NCBI RefSeq assembly: GCF_020884795.1
Contig: NZ_BBZF01000017.1
Span: 62,001 to 126,000, forward strand
DNA length: 64,000 bases
Direction of reading: 5' to 3'
From: Micromonospora okii
GTDB lineage: Bacteria > Actinomycetota > Actinomycetes > Mycobacteriales > Micromonosporaceae
The notes below the pieces were generated by a model. That model ran no database searches, was not told the origin of the DNA, and was given only the letters and a program-made list of their open reading frames with translations. This document shows, piece by piece, positions 7,407-15,214 of this stretch. Each line of letters starts with the position of its first letter. Position 1 is the stretch's first letter. The position numbers and the translations under genes are program-made.

Positions 7407-9386
7407 GTGCTGGTCGCCGGCATCCCGCGTTCCGTCAGCGACATGGGCGCGCCGACGTTCGTCCGCAGCAGCCCGCCGCCGTGGGCCGACGTCGCCCGCC
7501 CGCCCTTCAACGTCACCCGGGTGACCCTGCGCCCGGGCGAGACCACCGCCGCGCACAACCACCACGACAACGAGGTCTGGATCATCCTGGACGGGCGGGG
7601 CGTGGTCCGGTTCGACGACGTCGCCGAGCGGGTGGCCGCCGGCGACACGGTCTACCTCGCGCCGCTGGGGACGCACACCCTGCACAACGAGGCGGTGGAC
7701 CGGCCCCTCACCTTCCTCAGCGTCTGGTGGGAGGACATGGGCGCGCTCGCCGAGGCGCACACCGCGCGCTCCGGCGCGAGCGCGACGGACGGCCGCCCGG
7801 TCCTGCTGCTCCCGTCGTTCCCGACCCCCAACGGCGAGCTGCACCTCGGCCACGTGGCCGGGCCGTACCTGGGAGCCGACATCGCCCGCCGGGCGCTGGC
7901 CGCCGCCGGAACCCCGGTGCACCTGCTGCTCGGCACGGTCGGCCACCAGAGCCAGGTGGCGGCTGCGGCGGCCAGGGCCGGCGTCTCCTTCCACACGCTG
8001 GCGGAGCGGAACACCGAGGCGGTGATGGCGGGGCTGGCCGCCGCGGGGATCGACTGGGACGTCTTCGTCCGCCCCAGCTCACCGGAGTACCCGGGCCTCG
8101 CCCGGCAGGTGTTCCAGCGGCTGCACGACGACGGCGTGGTCGTCACCCGGACCGAGCCGACCTACCACTGCCCCCGCTGCGACCGCTTCCTGTTCGAGGC
8201 GTTCGTCGCCGGCGCGTGCCCGCACTGCGGCTCCCACGACACGGCGGGCATCGAGTGCGAGGCGTGCGCGCTGCCCTTCGCCGACGGCGACCTCGTCGAC
8301 GTCACCTGCGCCACCTGCGGCTCCGCCGCCGAGCGCAGGCCGCTCACCCGGTACTTTCTGCCGCTGGAGCCGCTGCGGGACCGGCTCACCGCCTACCTGC
8401 GCACGGTGCGCATGGGCTCGCGGCTGGCCGGCTACGTCGACCGGGTGCTGGCGAAGCCGCTGCCGGACATGCCGGTCAGCATCGTGGCCGACGACGGCAT
8501 CGAGGTGCCCGGCGCGGACGGCCAGCGGCTGTACTCGGCGTTCGAGCTCCCCGCGCGCTACCTGACCGCCGTCGACCGGTTGGCCCGGGCCCGGGGCGAG
8601 TCCGGCTGGGAGTCCTACCTGGCCCGCCACCGGCCGAGGACCGTCCTGTTCTTCGGCTTCGACAACGCGTACCTGCGGGCCATCCTGTTCCCCGCGGTCC
8701 TCGGCGCGTTCACCGACCTCGCGCCGCTGCCCGACACGCTGGTCAGCAACGAGTTCTACGAACTCGACGGCGCGAAGTTCTCCACCGGCCGGCGGCACGC
8801 CATCTGGGCCCGCGACGCCTTCGCCGACAAGAACCGGGACCGGCTGCGGCTCTACCTGGCCGCCACCCGGCCGGAGAACCGCCGCAGGAACTTCTCGACG
8901 GCCGAGTACGACGCCTTCGTCCAGCGGGAGCTGGTGGAACGGCTCGACGGCTGGCTCGGCGCGGTCGGGGCCCGGTTGGCCGGGCACTTCTCCGGCGCGG
9001 CCCCCGAGGCGGGGGGTTGGATTCCGGAGGCCGAGGAGTTCTACGGCCGGATCCGCGCCCTGCACGCCGAGGCGGGTCCGGCCCTGCGACCGGAGCGGTT
9101 CTCCCCGGCCACCGTGGTCGCGGCCCTGTCGTCGTTCGTCGCGGCGGGCCGGCGCTTCGGGGAGGTGGCCGAGGACGTCCTGGCCGCTCCCGGGCTCACC
9201 GGGCCCGCACGCACCTGCATGGCCCTCGAACTCATGGCCGTCCGGACGGTCGCGGAGGTGCTGCGCCCGCTCGCTCCCGACGCCGCCGACCGGCTCGTCG
9301 GGCAGCTCGGCGGGGCGACCCCGGCACCGGACCCCCGGTGGGTCACGCCCGGCACGGCGGTCACCGTCAGCGCCCTGTTCTCCTGA
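7407..9386 (+). CDS. Cupin / methionyl-tRNA-synthetase-like fusion, hydrazine (N-N bond) synthase candidate
   Basis: 659 residues, GTG start with GAGGAG upstream. Residues about 35-105 form a cupin with metal ligands H50, H52, E56 and H90. From about 132 a class I aminoacyl-tRNA-synthetase catalytic core follows: HIGH-type H146-L-G-H149, a zinc knuckle insertion with CPRC, CPHC, CEAC and CATC pairs (about 254-305), and a KMSKS-type loop KFSTG starting at residue 457. The anticodon-binding C-terminus is short and MetRS-like. In characterised relatives (Spb40 type) the synthetase half activates an amino acid, esterifies it to the hydroxylamine oxygen of N6-hydroxylysine, and the cupin domain rearranges the ester to an N-N bond. 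All motifs are intact, so activity is expected. The amino acid partner (glycine, glutamate or other) is unknown. Confidence 0.93.
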   Translation: MLVAGIPRSVSDMGAPTFVRSSPPPWADVARPPFNVTRVTLRPGETTAAHNHHDNEVWIILDGRGVVRFDDVAERVAAGDTVYLAPLGTHTLHNEAVDRPLTFLSVWWEDMGALAEAHTARSGASATDGRPVLLLPSFPTPNGELHLGHVAGPYLGADIARRALAAAGTPVHLLLGTVGHQSQVAAAAARAGVSFHTLAERNTEAVMAGLAAAGIDWDVFVRPSSPEYPGLARQVFQRLHDDGVVVTRTEPTYHCPRCDRFLFEAFVAGACPHCGSHDTAGIECEACALPFADGDLVDVTCATCGSAAERRPLTRYFLPLEPLRDRLTAYLRTVRMGSRLAGYVDRVLAKPLPDMPVSIVADDGIEVPGADGQRLYSAFELPARYLTAVDRLARARGESGWESYLARHRPRTVLFFGFDNAYLRAILFPAVLGAFTDLAPLPDTLVSNEFYELDGAKFSTGRRHAIWARDAFADKNRDRLRLYLAATRPENRRRNFSTAEYDAFVQRELVERLDGWLGAVGARLAGHFSGAAPEAGGWIPEAEEFYGRIRALHAEAGPALRPERFSPATVVAALSSFVAAGRRFGEVAEDVLAAPGLTGPARTCMALELMAVRTVAEVLRPLAPDAADRLVGQLGGATPAPDPRWVTPGTAVTVSALFS

Positions 9387-9405
9387 CGAACCAGAAGGGA
9401 TCCGC

Positions 9406-10713
9406 ATGACCACCTCCGCCCACGAGTTGAGCGACGCGCTCATCCCGGACTCGACCCGTTCCCGGCAGCTCTACCAGCGCGCGCGGGAGGTGATGCCCGG
9501 CGGCAACAGCCGTACCGCCGTCTTCACCACGCCCTACCCCGTCTACGTCCGGTCCGGGCGGGGCGCGCGGGTCGTCGACGTCGACGGCAACGAGCGCCTG
9601 GACTTCCTGAACAACAGCACCGCTCTGATCCACGGGCACGCGCATCCGCGGATCGTGGAGGCGGTGGCGCAGGCGGCGGCCCGTGGCACGTCCTTCGGTA
9701 TGCCGACCGAGGTGGAGGTCGCCTTCGCCGAGGCGCTGTGCGCCCGCAACGAGACGTTCGAGCACGTCCGGTTCACCAGCACCGGCACCGAGGCCGTCAT
9801 GATGGCCGTGCAGGCCGCCCGGGCGCACACGCTCCGCCCGAAGATCGCCAAGATCGCCGGTGCCTACCACGGCGCGTACGACTCGGTGGCGATCAACAAC
9901 GACGGCTCGGGCTCGTTGATCACGCACGCCACCCGGGGCATCCCGGAGGGGGTCTCGCGCAACACCGTCGTCATCCCGTTCAACGACCCCGAGGGCGCGC
10001 TCGCGGTGCTCCGCGAGCACGCCGACGAGCTGGCCTGCGTCCTGATCGACCCGGTGCCGTGGCGCATCGGGCTCGTCGCGGCCAGCGCGGAGTACCTGGC
10101 GGCGCTGCGGTCCTTCTGCGACGAGACCGGCGCGGTGTTCATCTCCGACGAGGTGGGCTCGTTCCGGATCGACTGGCAGGGCGCGGTCGCCCGGCTCGGC
10201 TCCGCCGCCGACATCACGGTGCTGGGCAAGGTCATCGCCGGTGGGATGCCGATCGGCGCGGTGGCCGGGCGTCGGGAGGTGATGGCCGTCTTCGACCCGA
10301 GCAACGGCTCTCCCGCCCTGCCGCACTCGGGCTCCTACAACGCCAACCCGGTGAGCATGAGCGCCGGCCTGGCGTCGCTCGACCTGCTGACCCGGGAGGA
10401 GATGCGGCGCATCAACGACCTGGGCGAGTCGGTCCGCCGGGGCATGAGCGACATCCTGGCGGCGCGGACCGAGGGGTGGACCGTCAACGGCTACGGATCG
10501 CTGTTCCGGGTCCTCGGCCCGGCGGCCACCGACGCCTCGGGGAACCGGGTGAACCTGGTCAACCTGCTCAGCCGCGCGCTGCTGCGGCGGGGCGTCCACA
10601 TCGGCGACAGCGGGCTGGGCTGCGTGTCGACCGCGATGGGGACGGCCGAGGTCGACAGCTACGTCGAGGCGTTCGAGGGCGCCGTGGACGACGTCGTGGC
10701 GGCCCGGCGCTGA
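9406..10713 (+). CDS. Class III PLP aminotransferase / aminomutase (GSA-aminomutase-like)
   Basis: 435 residues; ATG 9406 with AGAAGGGA upstream. Class III hallmarks: VMPGGNSRTAVFTTPYP near the N-terminus as in glutamate-1-semialdehyde aminomutase, FTSTGTEAVMMAVQAAR (phosphate-binding), AYHGAYDS, FISDEVGSFR (Asp to the PLP pyridine nitrogen) and LGKVIAGGMPIGAVAG with the Schiff-base lysine. It lacks the full EPV... motif of true GSA-aminomutase, reading DPVPWRIGLVAAS instead. Second-metabolism copies act as transaminases or aminomutases on semialdehydes or keto acids. It sits between the N-N bond synthase and the sigma factor and presumably installs or removes an amine on the scaffold. Confidence 0.9.
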   Translation: MTTSAHELSDALIPDSTRSRQLYQRAREVMPGGNSRTAVFTTPYPVYVRSGRGARVVDVDGNERLDFLNNSTALIHGHAHPRIVEAVAQAAARGTSFGMPTEVEVAFAEALCARNETFEHVRFTSTGTEAVMMAVQAARAHTLRPKIAKIAGAYHGAYDSVAINNDGSGSLITHATRGIPEGVSRNTVVIPFNDPEGALAVLREHADELACVLIDPVPWRIGLVAASAEYLAALRSFCDETGAVFISDEVGSFRIDWQGAVARLGSAADITVLGKVIAGGMPIGAVAGRREVMAVFDPSNGSPALPHSGSYNANPVSMSAGLASLDLLTREEMRRINDLGESVRRGMSDILAARTEGWTVNGYGSLFRVLGPAATDASGNRVNLVNLLSRALLRRGVHIGDSGLGCVSTAMGTAEVDSYVEAFEGAVDDVVAARR

Positions 10714-10784
10714 CACGGGAGTCGGGATCCGCGGGGGTGAGGCCACCTGTTCCCGCGGATCCCCGGACGACGGAGGGGCGGTTC

Positions 10785-11381
10785 ATGGGGGGCAGCGTGC
10801 AGGAGTTCGAGAACCATCGCCGATGGCTCCTGGCGATGGCCTACCGGTGGGTGGGGTCGACGGCCGAGGCCGAGGACATCGTCTCCGAGGCGTGGATCCG
10901 GTGGCACCGCGTGTCCAACGTGCGCGACCACAGCGCCGTCCTCGCGACGATCGTCACGCGGCTGTGCAGCGACCACCTCAAGTCGGCCCGGGTACGTCGC
11001 GAGAAGTGCGGCGCAGCGGTCCTGTCCGCGCCCTCCCCGGACGCCTCGCCCACCCCGGACGGCCTGCTGGAACGCAACGAGGAGGTCAAGCTCGTCGCGC
11101 GCCGCCTGCTCGAACGGCTCAACCCGGCGGAGCGGGGCGTCATGGTGCTGCGCCACGGGTTCGAGTACAGCTACCGCGACGTCTCCGAGGTCCTCGGCAT
11201 CCGGGAGGCCTCGTGCCGACAGCTCTACAGCCGGGGGCGGGCGCGGCTCGCGGTCAGCGCCCGCCGGTTCGCCGCGGAACCGGCCAAGCAGGCCGAGCTC
11301 GCGTCCCGGCTCGCCGCGGCGAGCCGCGCCGGCGAGCTGCGCGCCCTGGAACGACTGCTCGCCGCGGACGTGAAGATCTAG
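10785..11381 (+). CDS. ECF41-like sigma factor with truncated SnoaL extension
   Basis: 198 residues, ATG 10785 with CGGAGGGG upstream. Sigma region 2 is seen at about 8-75 (RRWLLAMAYRWVGSTAEAEDIVSEAWIRW) and region 4 at about 108-160 (RLNPAERGVMVLRHGFEYSYRDVSEVLG). Ahead of region 4 is the PSPDASPTPDGLLERNEEV linker seen in SigJ/ECF41-type factors. ECF41 proteins continue with a SnoaL-like C-terminal domain that controls activity; here the match to its first helix (ELASRLAAASRAGELRALERLLAADV) ends at once with a stop. It lies inside the operon between the aminotransferase and the dehydrogenase, so it is a probable cluster regulator. Confidence 0.85.
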   Translation: MGGSVQEFENHRRWLLAMAYRWVGSTAEAEDIVSEAWIRWHRVSNVRDHSAVLATIVTRLCSDHLKSARVRREKCGAAVLSAPSPDASPTPDGLLERNEEVKLVARRLLERLNPAERGVMVLRHGFEYSYRDVSEVLGIREASCRQLYSRGRARLAVSARRFAAEPAKQAELASRLAAASRAGELRALERLLAADVKI

Positions 11382-11406
11382 CCGCCACCCGGGAAGGGGC
11401 CTGCTG

Positions 11407-12441
11407 ATGCGCCTGAATGTCCTGCTCGTCGGAGCGATGTACCACCAGGAGGCGGAGGCGCTGCTCGAGGAGCACTTCACCGTCAGCCGGATCGAGGCCG
11501 ACGAGCTGCCCGGCCTGCCGGCCGCGCTGCGCCGGGCGCACGGCCTGGCCGTGCGCTACCCCGCGCAGATCACCGAGGACGTCCTCGCCGCCGCGCCGGA
11601 GCTGCTCGCCGTCCTGTCCAGCGGTCGCGGGGTCGACAACATCGACATCCCGGCGGCGACCAGGGCCGGCGTCGTGGTGGCCAACAACCCGGGGCTGGGC
11701 GGCAAGCCGGTCTCCGAGCACGCCCTGGGGCTACTTCTCATGATCACCCGAGATCTGGGCGCGGTGGCCCGCGACGGCATGGCCGGCGCCTGGACCAAGC
11801 GGCTCACCACGCGGCGCGTCGAGCTGACCGGCGGCACGCTCGGCATCGTCGGCTGCGGCAACGTCGGCGGGTGGGTGGCCCGGCGCGCCTCGGCGGGCTT
11901 CCGGATGCGGGTGCTCGCCTACGACCCGTACGTCTCGGCGGAGCAGATGGAGCAGGTCGGCGCCACGAAGGTGGACGACCTGGCCGACCTGCTCGCCGAG
12001 GCGGACTTCGTCACCTGCCATCCCGAGCTGAACGACGAGACCGACGGCATGTTCGACGACGACACGTTCGGCAGGATGAAGCGGGGGGCGTACTTCGTCA
12101 ACACCTCGCGCGGCGGGGTGGTGCGGACCGACGCGCTGGTGCGGGCGCTGCGCTCCGGGCACCTCAGCGGCGCGGCCCTCGACGTCTACGACGAGGAGCC
12201 GCCGCCGGCCGACAGCCCGCTGCTGAAACTCGACAACGTGGTCCTGAGCGCGCACGTCGCCGACTTCACCGTGCAGACCACGCACGCGCTGGCCATGTCG
12301 GCCGCCCGCCAGCTCGTCACCGCCCTGAACGGCGAGCCGCCGCCCCACCCGCTCAACCCCCAGGTGTGGAACAGGGTCACCGCGAAGCGATCTAAATTCA
12401 TAAACTCGTCGAGCATCATGTCTGAGCGAGGGGGCTCGTAG
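11407..12441 (+). CDS. D-2-hydroxyacid dehydrogenase (phosphoglycerate-dehydrogenase family)
   Basis: 344 residues; ATG 11407 with GGAAGGGG upstream. The NAD-binding domain has GTLGIVGCGNVGGWVARRA, and the catalytic residues are recognisable: Arg in NTSRGGVVRTDAL, Glu in DVYDEEPPP and His in LSAHVADFT. It lacks the ACT/ASB domains of full serine-pathway SerA enzymes. It would interconvert a 2-hydroxy acid and a 2-keto acid with NAD(H). The stop shares a base with the GTG of the purA-like gene (TAGTG), so they are co-translated. Together with the neighbouring aminotransferase it could make a 2-amino acid building block from a hydroxy acid (inference). Confidence 0.88.
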   Translation: MRLNVLLVGAMYHQEAEALLEEHFTVSRIEADELPGLPAALRRAHGLAVRYPAQITEDVLAAAPELLAVLSSGRGVDNIDIPAATRAGVVVANNPGLGGKPVSEHALGLLLMITRDLGAVARDGMAGAWTKRLTTRRVELTGGTLGIVGCGNVGGWVARRASAGFRMRVLAYDPYVSAEQMEQVGATKVDDLADLLAEADFVTCHPELNDETDGMFDDDTFGRMKRGAYFVNTSRGGVVRTDALVRALRSGHLSGAALDVYDEEPPPADSPLLKLDNVVLSAHVADFTVQTTHALAMSAARQLVTALNGEPPPHPLNPQVWNRVTAKRSKFINSSSIMSERGGS

Positions 12442-13709
12442 TGATCTCGACGGTGGTCGGCCTCAACTGGGGCGACGAGGGCAAGGGACGCATGGTCGAC
12501 TGGCTGGCCGCCGACGCGGACATCGTCGGCCGCTACCACGGCGGCGGCAACGCCGGGCACACCATCCACGTGGCGGAGGGCCGGTTCACCCTGCACCACC
12601 TGCCGAGCAGCGTGTTCCGGCCGGGAGTGCGCAACATCCTGGGCCCCGGCGTGGTCGCCGACGTCGACGGGATCATGGACGAGATCGCCCTCGTCACCAA
12701 GCACGGCGTCGCCCCGGACAGCATCCTGGTCTCCGCCGCCGCCGCCATCTGCTTCCCGTTCCACCGGGACCTGGACGCGGCCGAGGAGGACCGCCTCGGC
12801 CGGAACCAGTACGGCTCGACGAAGATGGGCATCTCCCCGGCGTACGGCGACCGGGTCATGAAGAAGACGCTGCTGGTCCGCGAGATGTACGAGACCCGGC
12901 ACCTGTCCGACCGGCTCGCCGCCGTCCTCGACTGGGCCAACGCCCGCTTCGAGAAGATCTACGGGCGTCCGGCGGTGCGCCTCGCCGACGCCGAGCGGTG
13001 GGTCCTCGGCATCCGCGACCAGATCGAGCCGTTCGTCGCCGACACCACGGCGCTGCTGACGGCGGCGGAGGCCGACGGCGCGTCCGTCCTCGCGGAGGGG
13101 CAGCTCGGCGCGCTGCGCGATGTCTACTTCGGCATCTACCCGTTCTCCACCTCGTCCTCCTGCCTGGCGGCGCACGCGCCGGTGGGGCTCGGCGTCCCCT
13201 GGGCCCGGGTGCGGCACACGATCGGCATCACCAAGGCCTTCTCGAGCTGCGTGGGTGCGGGCCCGTTCGTCACCGAGTACGAGCCGGACCTGGCCGCGTC
13301 GCTGCGCGAGCGCTGGGGCGAGTACGGCGCCACGACCGGCCGGCCGCGCCGACTGGGCTACTTCGACGCGGTGGCGACCCGCTACGGGGTGGTCATGCAG
13401 GGCGCCGACGAGGTCGCCATCACCAACCTCGACCAGTTGACCGGCGTCGACGACCTGCGGATCTGCGTCGCCTACCAGCGCGAGGGGCGCACGACCCGCG
13501 AGTTCCACCCGTCCCCGGCCCGGCTGGAGGAGTCGACGCCCTGCTACGAGACGTTCGCCGGGTGGGACGAGGACATCTCCGGCGTCCGCGACTTCGCCGA
13601 CCTGCCGGAACCGGCCCGGGCGTACGTCCTGGCCATCGAGTCGCTGCTCGGTGTGCCGGTCCGGTACGTCTCCGTCGGCGCGCAGCGCGACGCCCTCATC
13701 ACCCGCTGA
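12441..13709 (+). CDS. Adenylosuccinate synthetase (PurA) paralogue
   Basis: 422 residues, GTG start. GTP site and catalytic Asp in GLNWGDEGKGRMVD (D12), catalytic His40 in GGGNAGHT, the IMP-loop region GRNQYGSTKMGISPAYGDR, and the aspartate-binding/arginine loop YGATTGRPRRLGYFD are present. Differences from housekeeping PurA: GGGNAGHT instead of GGHNAGHT, EGQLGALRDVYFGIYPFSTSSSC in place of the usual EGAQG..LDID.G.YPFVTSSN, and SVGAQRD at the end instead of SVGPDR. PurA joins aspartate to the 6-oxo group of IMP using GTP. In a cluster it may aminate a purine-like product or confer resistance. Followed by IMP-cyclohydrolase-like and PfkB genes, which supports a nucleotide-like intermediate. 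Confidence 0.92.
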   Translation: MISTVVGLNWGDEGKGRMVDWLAADADIVGRYHGGGNAGHTIHVAEGRFTLHHLPSSVFRPGVRNILGPGVVADVDGIMDEIALVTKHGVAPDSILVSAAAAICFPFHRDLDAAEEDRLGRNQYGSTKMGISPAYGDRVMKKTLLVREMYETRHLSDRLAAVLDWANARFEKIYGRPAVRLADAERWVLGIRDQIEPFVADTTALLTAAEADGASVLAEGQLGALRDVYFGIYPFSTSSSCLAAHAPVGLGVPWARVRHTIGITKAFSSCVGAGPFVTEYEPDLAASLRERWGEYGATTGRPRRLGYFDAVATRYGVVMQGADEVAITNLDQLTGVDDLRICVAYQREGRTTREFHPSPARLEESTPCYETFAGWDEDISGVRDFADLPEPARAYVLAIESLLGVPVRYVSVGAQRDALITR

Positions 13710-13729
13710 CCGGACCGGAAGGACCGCCC

Positions 13730-14302
13730 GTGCTCGCAGTGCTGGCAGTGAGCGACAAGCGCAACATCGAGGAGCTGGCGACCGGCCTGCTCGGCCTCGG
13801 CTGGGACGTCGTGGCGACGGAGGGCACGCGCCGGCTGCTGCGGGACAACGGCGTGACCGTCGGGGCGGTGTCGGACCTCGCGGGTGTGCCGACGCTGCTG
13901 GGCGGGCGGGTCAAGACGCTCACCGTCTCGCTGATGGGCGGCATCCTGGCCCGCGACGAGCCGGCGGACCGGGCCGAGGTGGAGGAGCACGGCCTCACCC
14001 GCGTCGACCTGGTCTGCTGCAACTACTACCGGCTGCCGGCCCCGGAGCCGGGCCGGTCGTTCGAGCAGTTCCGGGAGCTGATCGATGTCGGCGGCCCGGC
14101 GATGCTGCGCGCGGCGGCCAAGAACTGCGCCTACGTCGTCCCCCTCAGCGACCCGGACGACTACGCCGGGGTGCTGAGAGCGCTGGCCGACGGCGGCGTG
14201 GGCCGGCGACAGCGGCTGCGCTTGGCGGCGAAGGCGTTCGCGATCAGCGCCGCCTACGACACGGCCGTGGCCGACCTGCTCGCCGGAGCCGTCGATGGGT
14301 AG
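13730..14302 (+). CDS. Stand-alone IMP-cyclohydrolase (PurH N-terminal, MGS-fold) domain
   Basis: 190 residues, GTG 13730 with GGAAGGA upstream. The full length matches only the N-terminal ~195 residues of bifunctional PurH: AVSDKRNIEELA, VATEGTRRLL, GRVKTL (K62-T63), GGILARDEP, IDVGGPAMLRAAAKN and the final LAAKAFAISAAYDTAVADLL. The AICAR transformylase half is absent. The normally invariant HPKIH that follows RVKTL is TVSLM here, and NLYPF is NYYRL. PurH cyclohydrolase closes the pyrimidine ring of FAICAR to IMP. Here a related dehydrative ring closure on a cluster intermediate is inferred, with the formyl group supplied elsewhere. Overlaps the kinase gene by eight bases. Confidence 0.9.
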   Translation: MLAVLAVSDKRNIEELATGLLGLGWDVVATEGTRRLLRDNGVTVGAVSDLAGVPTLLGGRVKTLTVSLMGGILARDEPADRAEVEEHGLTRVDLVCCNYYRLPAPEPGRSFEQFRELIDVGGPAMLRAAAKNCAYVVPLSDPDDYAGVLRALADGGVGRRQRLRLAAKAFAISAAYDTAVADLLAGAVDG

Positions 14303-15203
14303 CCCGGTCCTGGTCGGCACGGTCACGCTGGACCTCCTGCACGAGGGGCCGATCGGCGCCGGCCGGCCGCCGGTCGTGCTCCGCTGGGGCGGGGTCATGG
14401 GCAACACGGCCTGCGCGCTGGGCATGCGCGGCGTCGACCCGGTGCTGGTCACGGTCACGTACACCGGGGAACTCGCCGCCGCGGTCTCCGCGCACCTGGC
14501 GGCCAACCGGGTGCGCTGGGCGCCGCTGCCCGTGAGCCTGCCGCTGCCGCTGTTCCACGCCGAACTCGTCGACGGGTCGGTGAAGCACAAGGTGTTCATC
14601 GGCGACGAGGCGCTGTCGGCGCTGACGCCGGCCGAGCTGGAGGCGGGTTCCGCCGTCCCCGCCGACGCGAGCGTCGTGGTGGCCGGCACGGACGCCGAGG
14701 AGGAGACGCTGGCCTGGCTCGCCGACGTCGCGGCGGCGCGCGGGCTGCCGTTCTGGCTGCTCTCCGCCGACCCGACCGAGGTCGGCAAGCTGCGGCCGAA
14801 CGGGCGTGGGGCGGACCTCGTCGCGCTCAACCTGCCGGAGCTGTCGGGCTGGGCGGGCCGGGCCTTGACCGGCCGGGCCGACATCGTGGCGGCGGCCCGC
14901 GAGCTGGCCGCGCCGGGCGGCCGGTGCCTGGTGACGCTCGGGGCCGAGGGGGCCCTGCTGGTACGGGCCGACGACGCGGAGGTGACGTTCCAGCCCGCCC
15001 CGCCCATCGAGCACCCGCCGCTGGCGGTGGGCGCCGGCGACGTACTGTTCGGATGCCTGCTCGCGGCCCGCCTCGACGGCGTCGACTGGGCCACGGCCCT
15101 GGAGCGGGCGTCGATCCTCACCGGCACCTTCCTGCGGGGCGTCGCCTCCGACCGCTTCCCCTACCACGCGCTGGACTCCGCCGTCGTGGCGCGGTCAAGC
15201 TGA
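14295..15203 (+). CDS. PfkB-family sugar/nucleoside kinase
   Basis: 302 residues; ATG 14295 inside the end of the previous gene. PfkB features are the N-terminal GTVTLDLL and GGVMGNTACALG substrate-site motif and the C-terminal LAVGAGDVLFGCLLAARL, with the catalytic Asp in GAGD; the usual DTTGAGD is changed to LAVGAGD. Family members phosphorylate ribose, adenosine, fructose-6-phosphate and similar hydroxyls. It follows two purine-type genes without a gap, so phosphorylation of a nucleoside (or of ribose for the glycosyl unit) is the likeliest role. The stop is 11 bp before the next start. Confidence 0.85.
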   Translation: MGSPVLVGTVTLDLLHEGPIGAGRPPVVLRWGGVMGNTACALGMRGVDPVLVTVTYTGELAAAVSAHLAANRVRWAPLPVSLPLPLFHAELVDGSVKHKVFIGDEALSALTPAELEAGSAVPADASVVVAGTDAEEETLAWLADVAAARGLPFWLLSADPTEVGKLRPNGRGADLVALNLPELSGWAGRALTGRADIVAAARELAAPGGRCLVTLGAEGALLVRADDAEVTFQPAPPIEHPPLAVGAGDVLFGCLLAARLDGVDWATALERASILTGTFLRGVASDRFPYHALDSAVVARSS

Positions 15204-15214
15204 GCGACGACGCC

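Noticed and set aside
4118..7648. Very long minus-strand frame opposite the ATP-grasp, dehydrogenase and hydroxylase genes
   Set aside because: Antisense of three genes with recognisable catalytic motifs; it is a by-product of GC-rich codon use.
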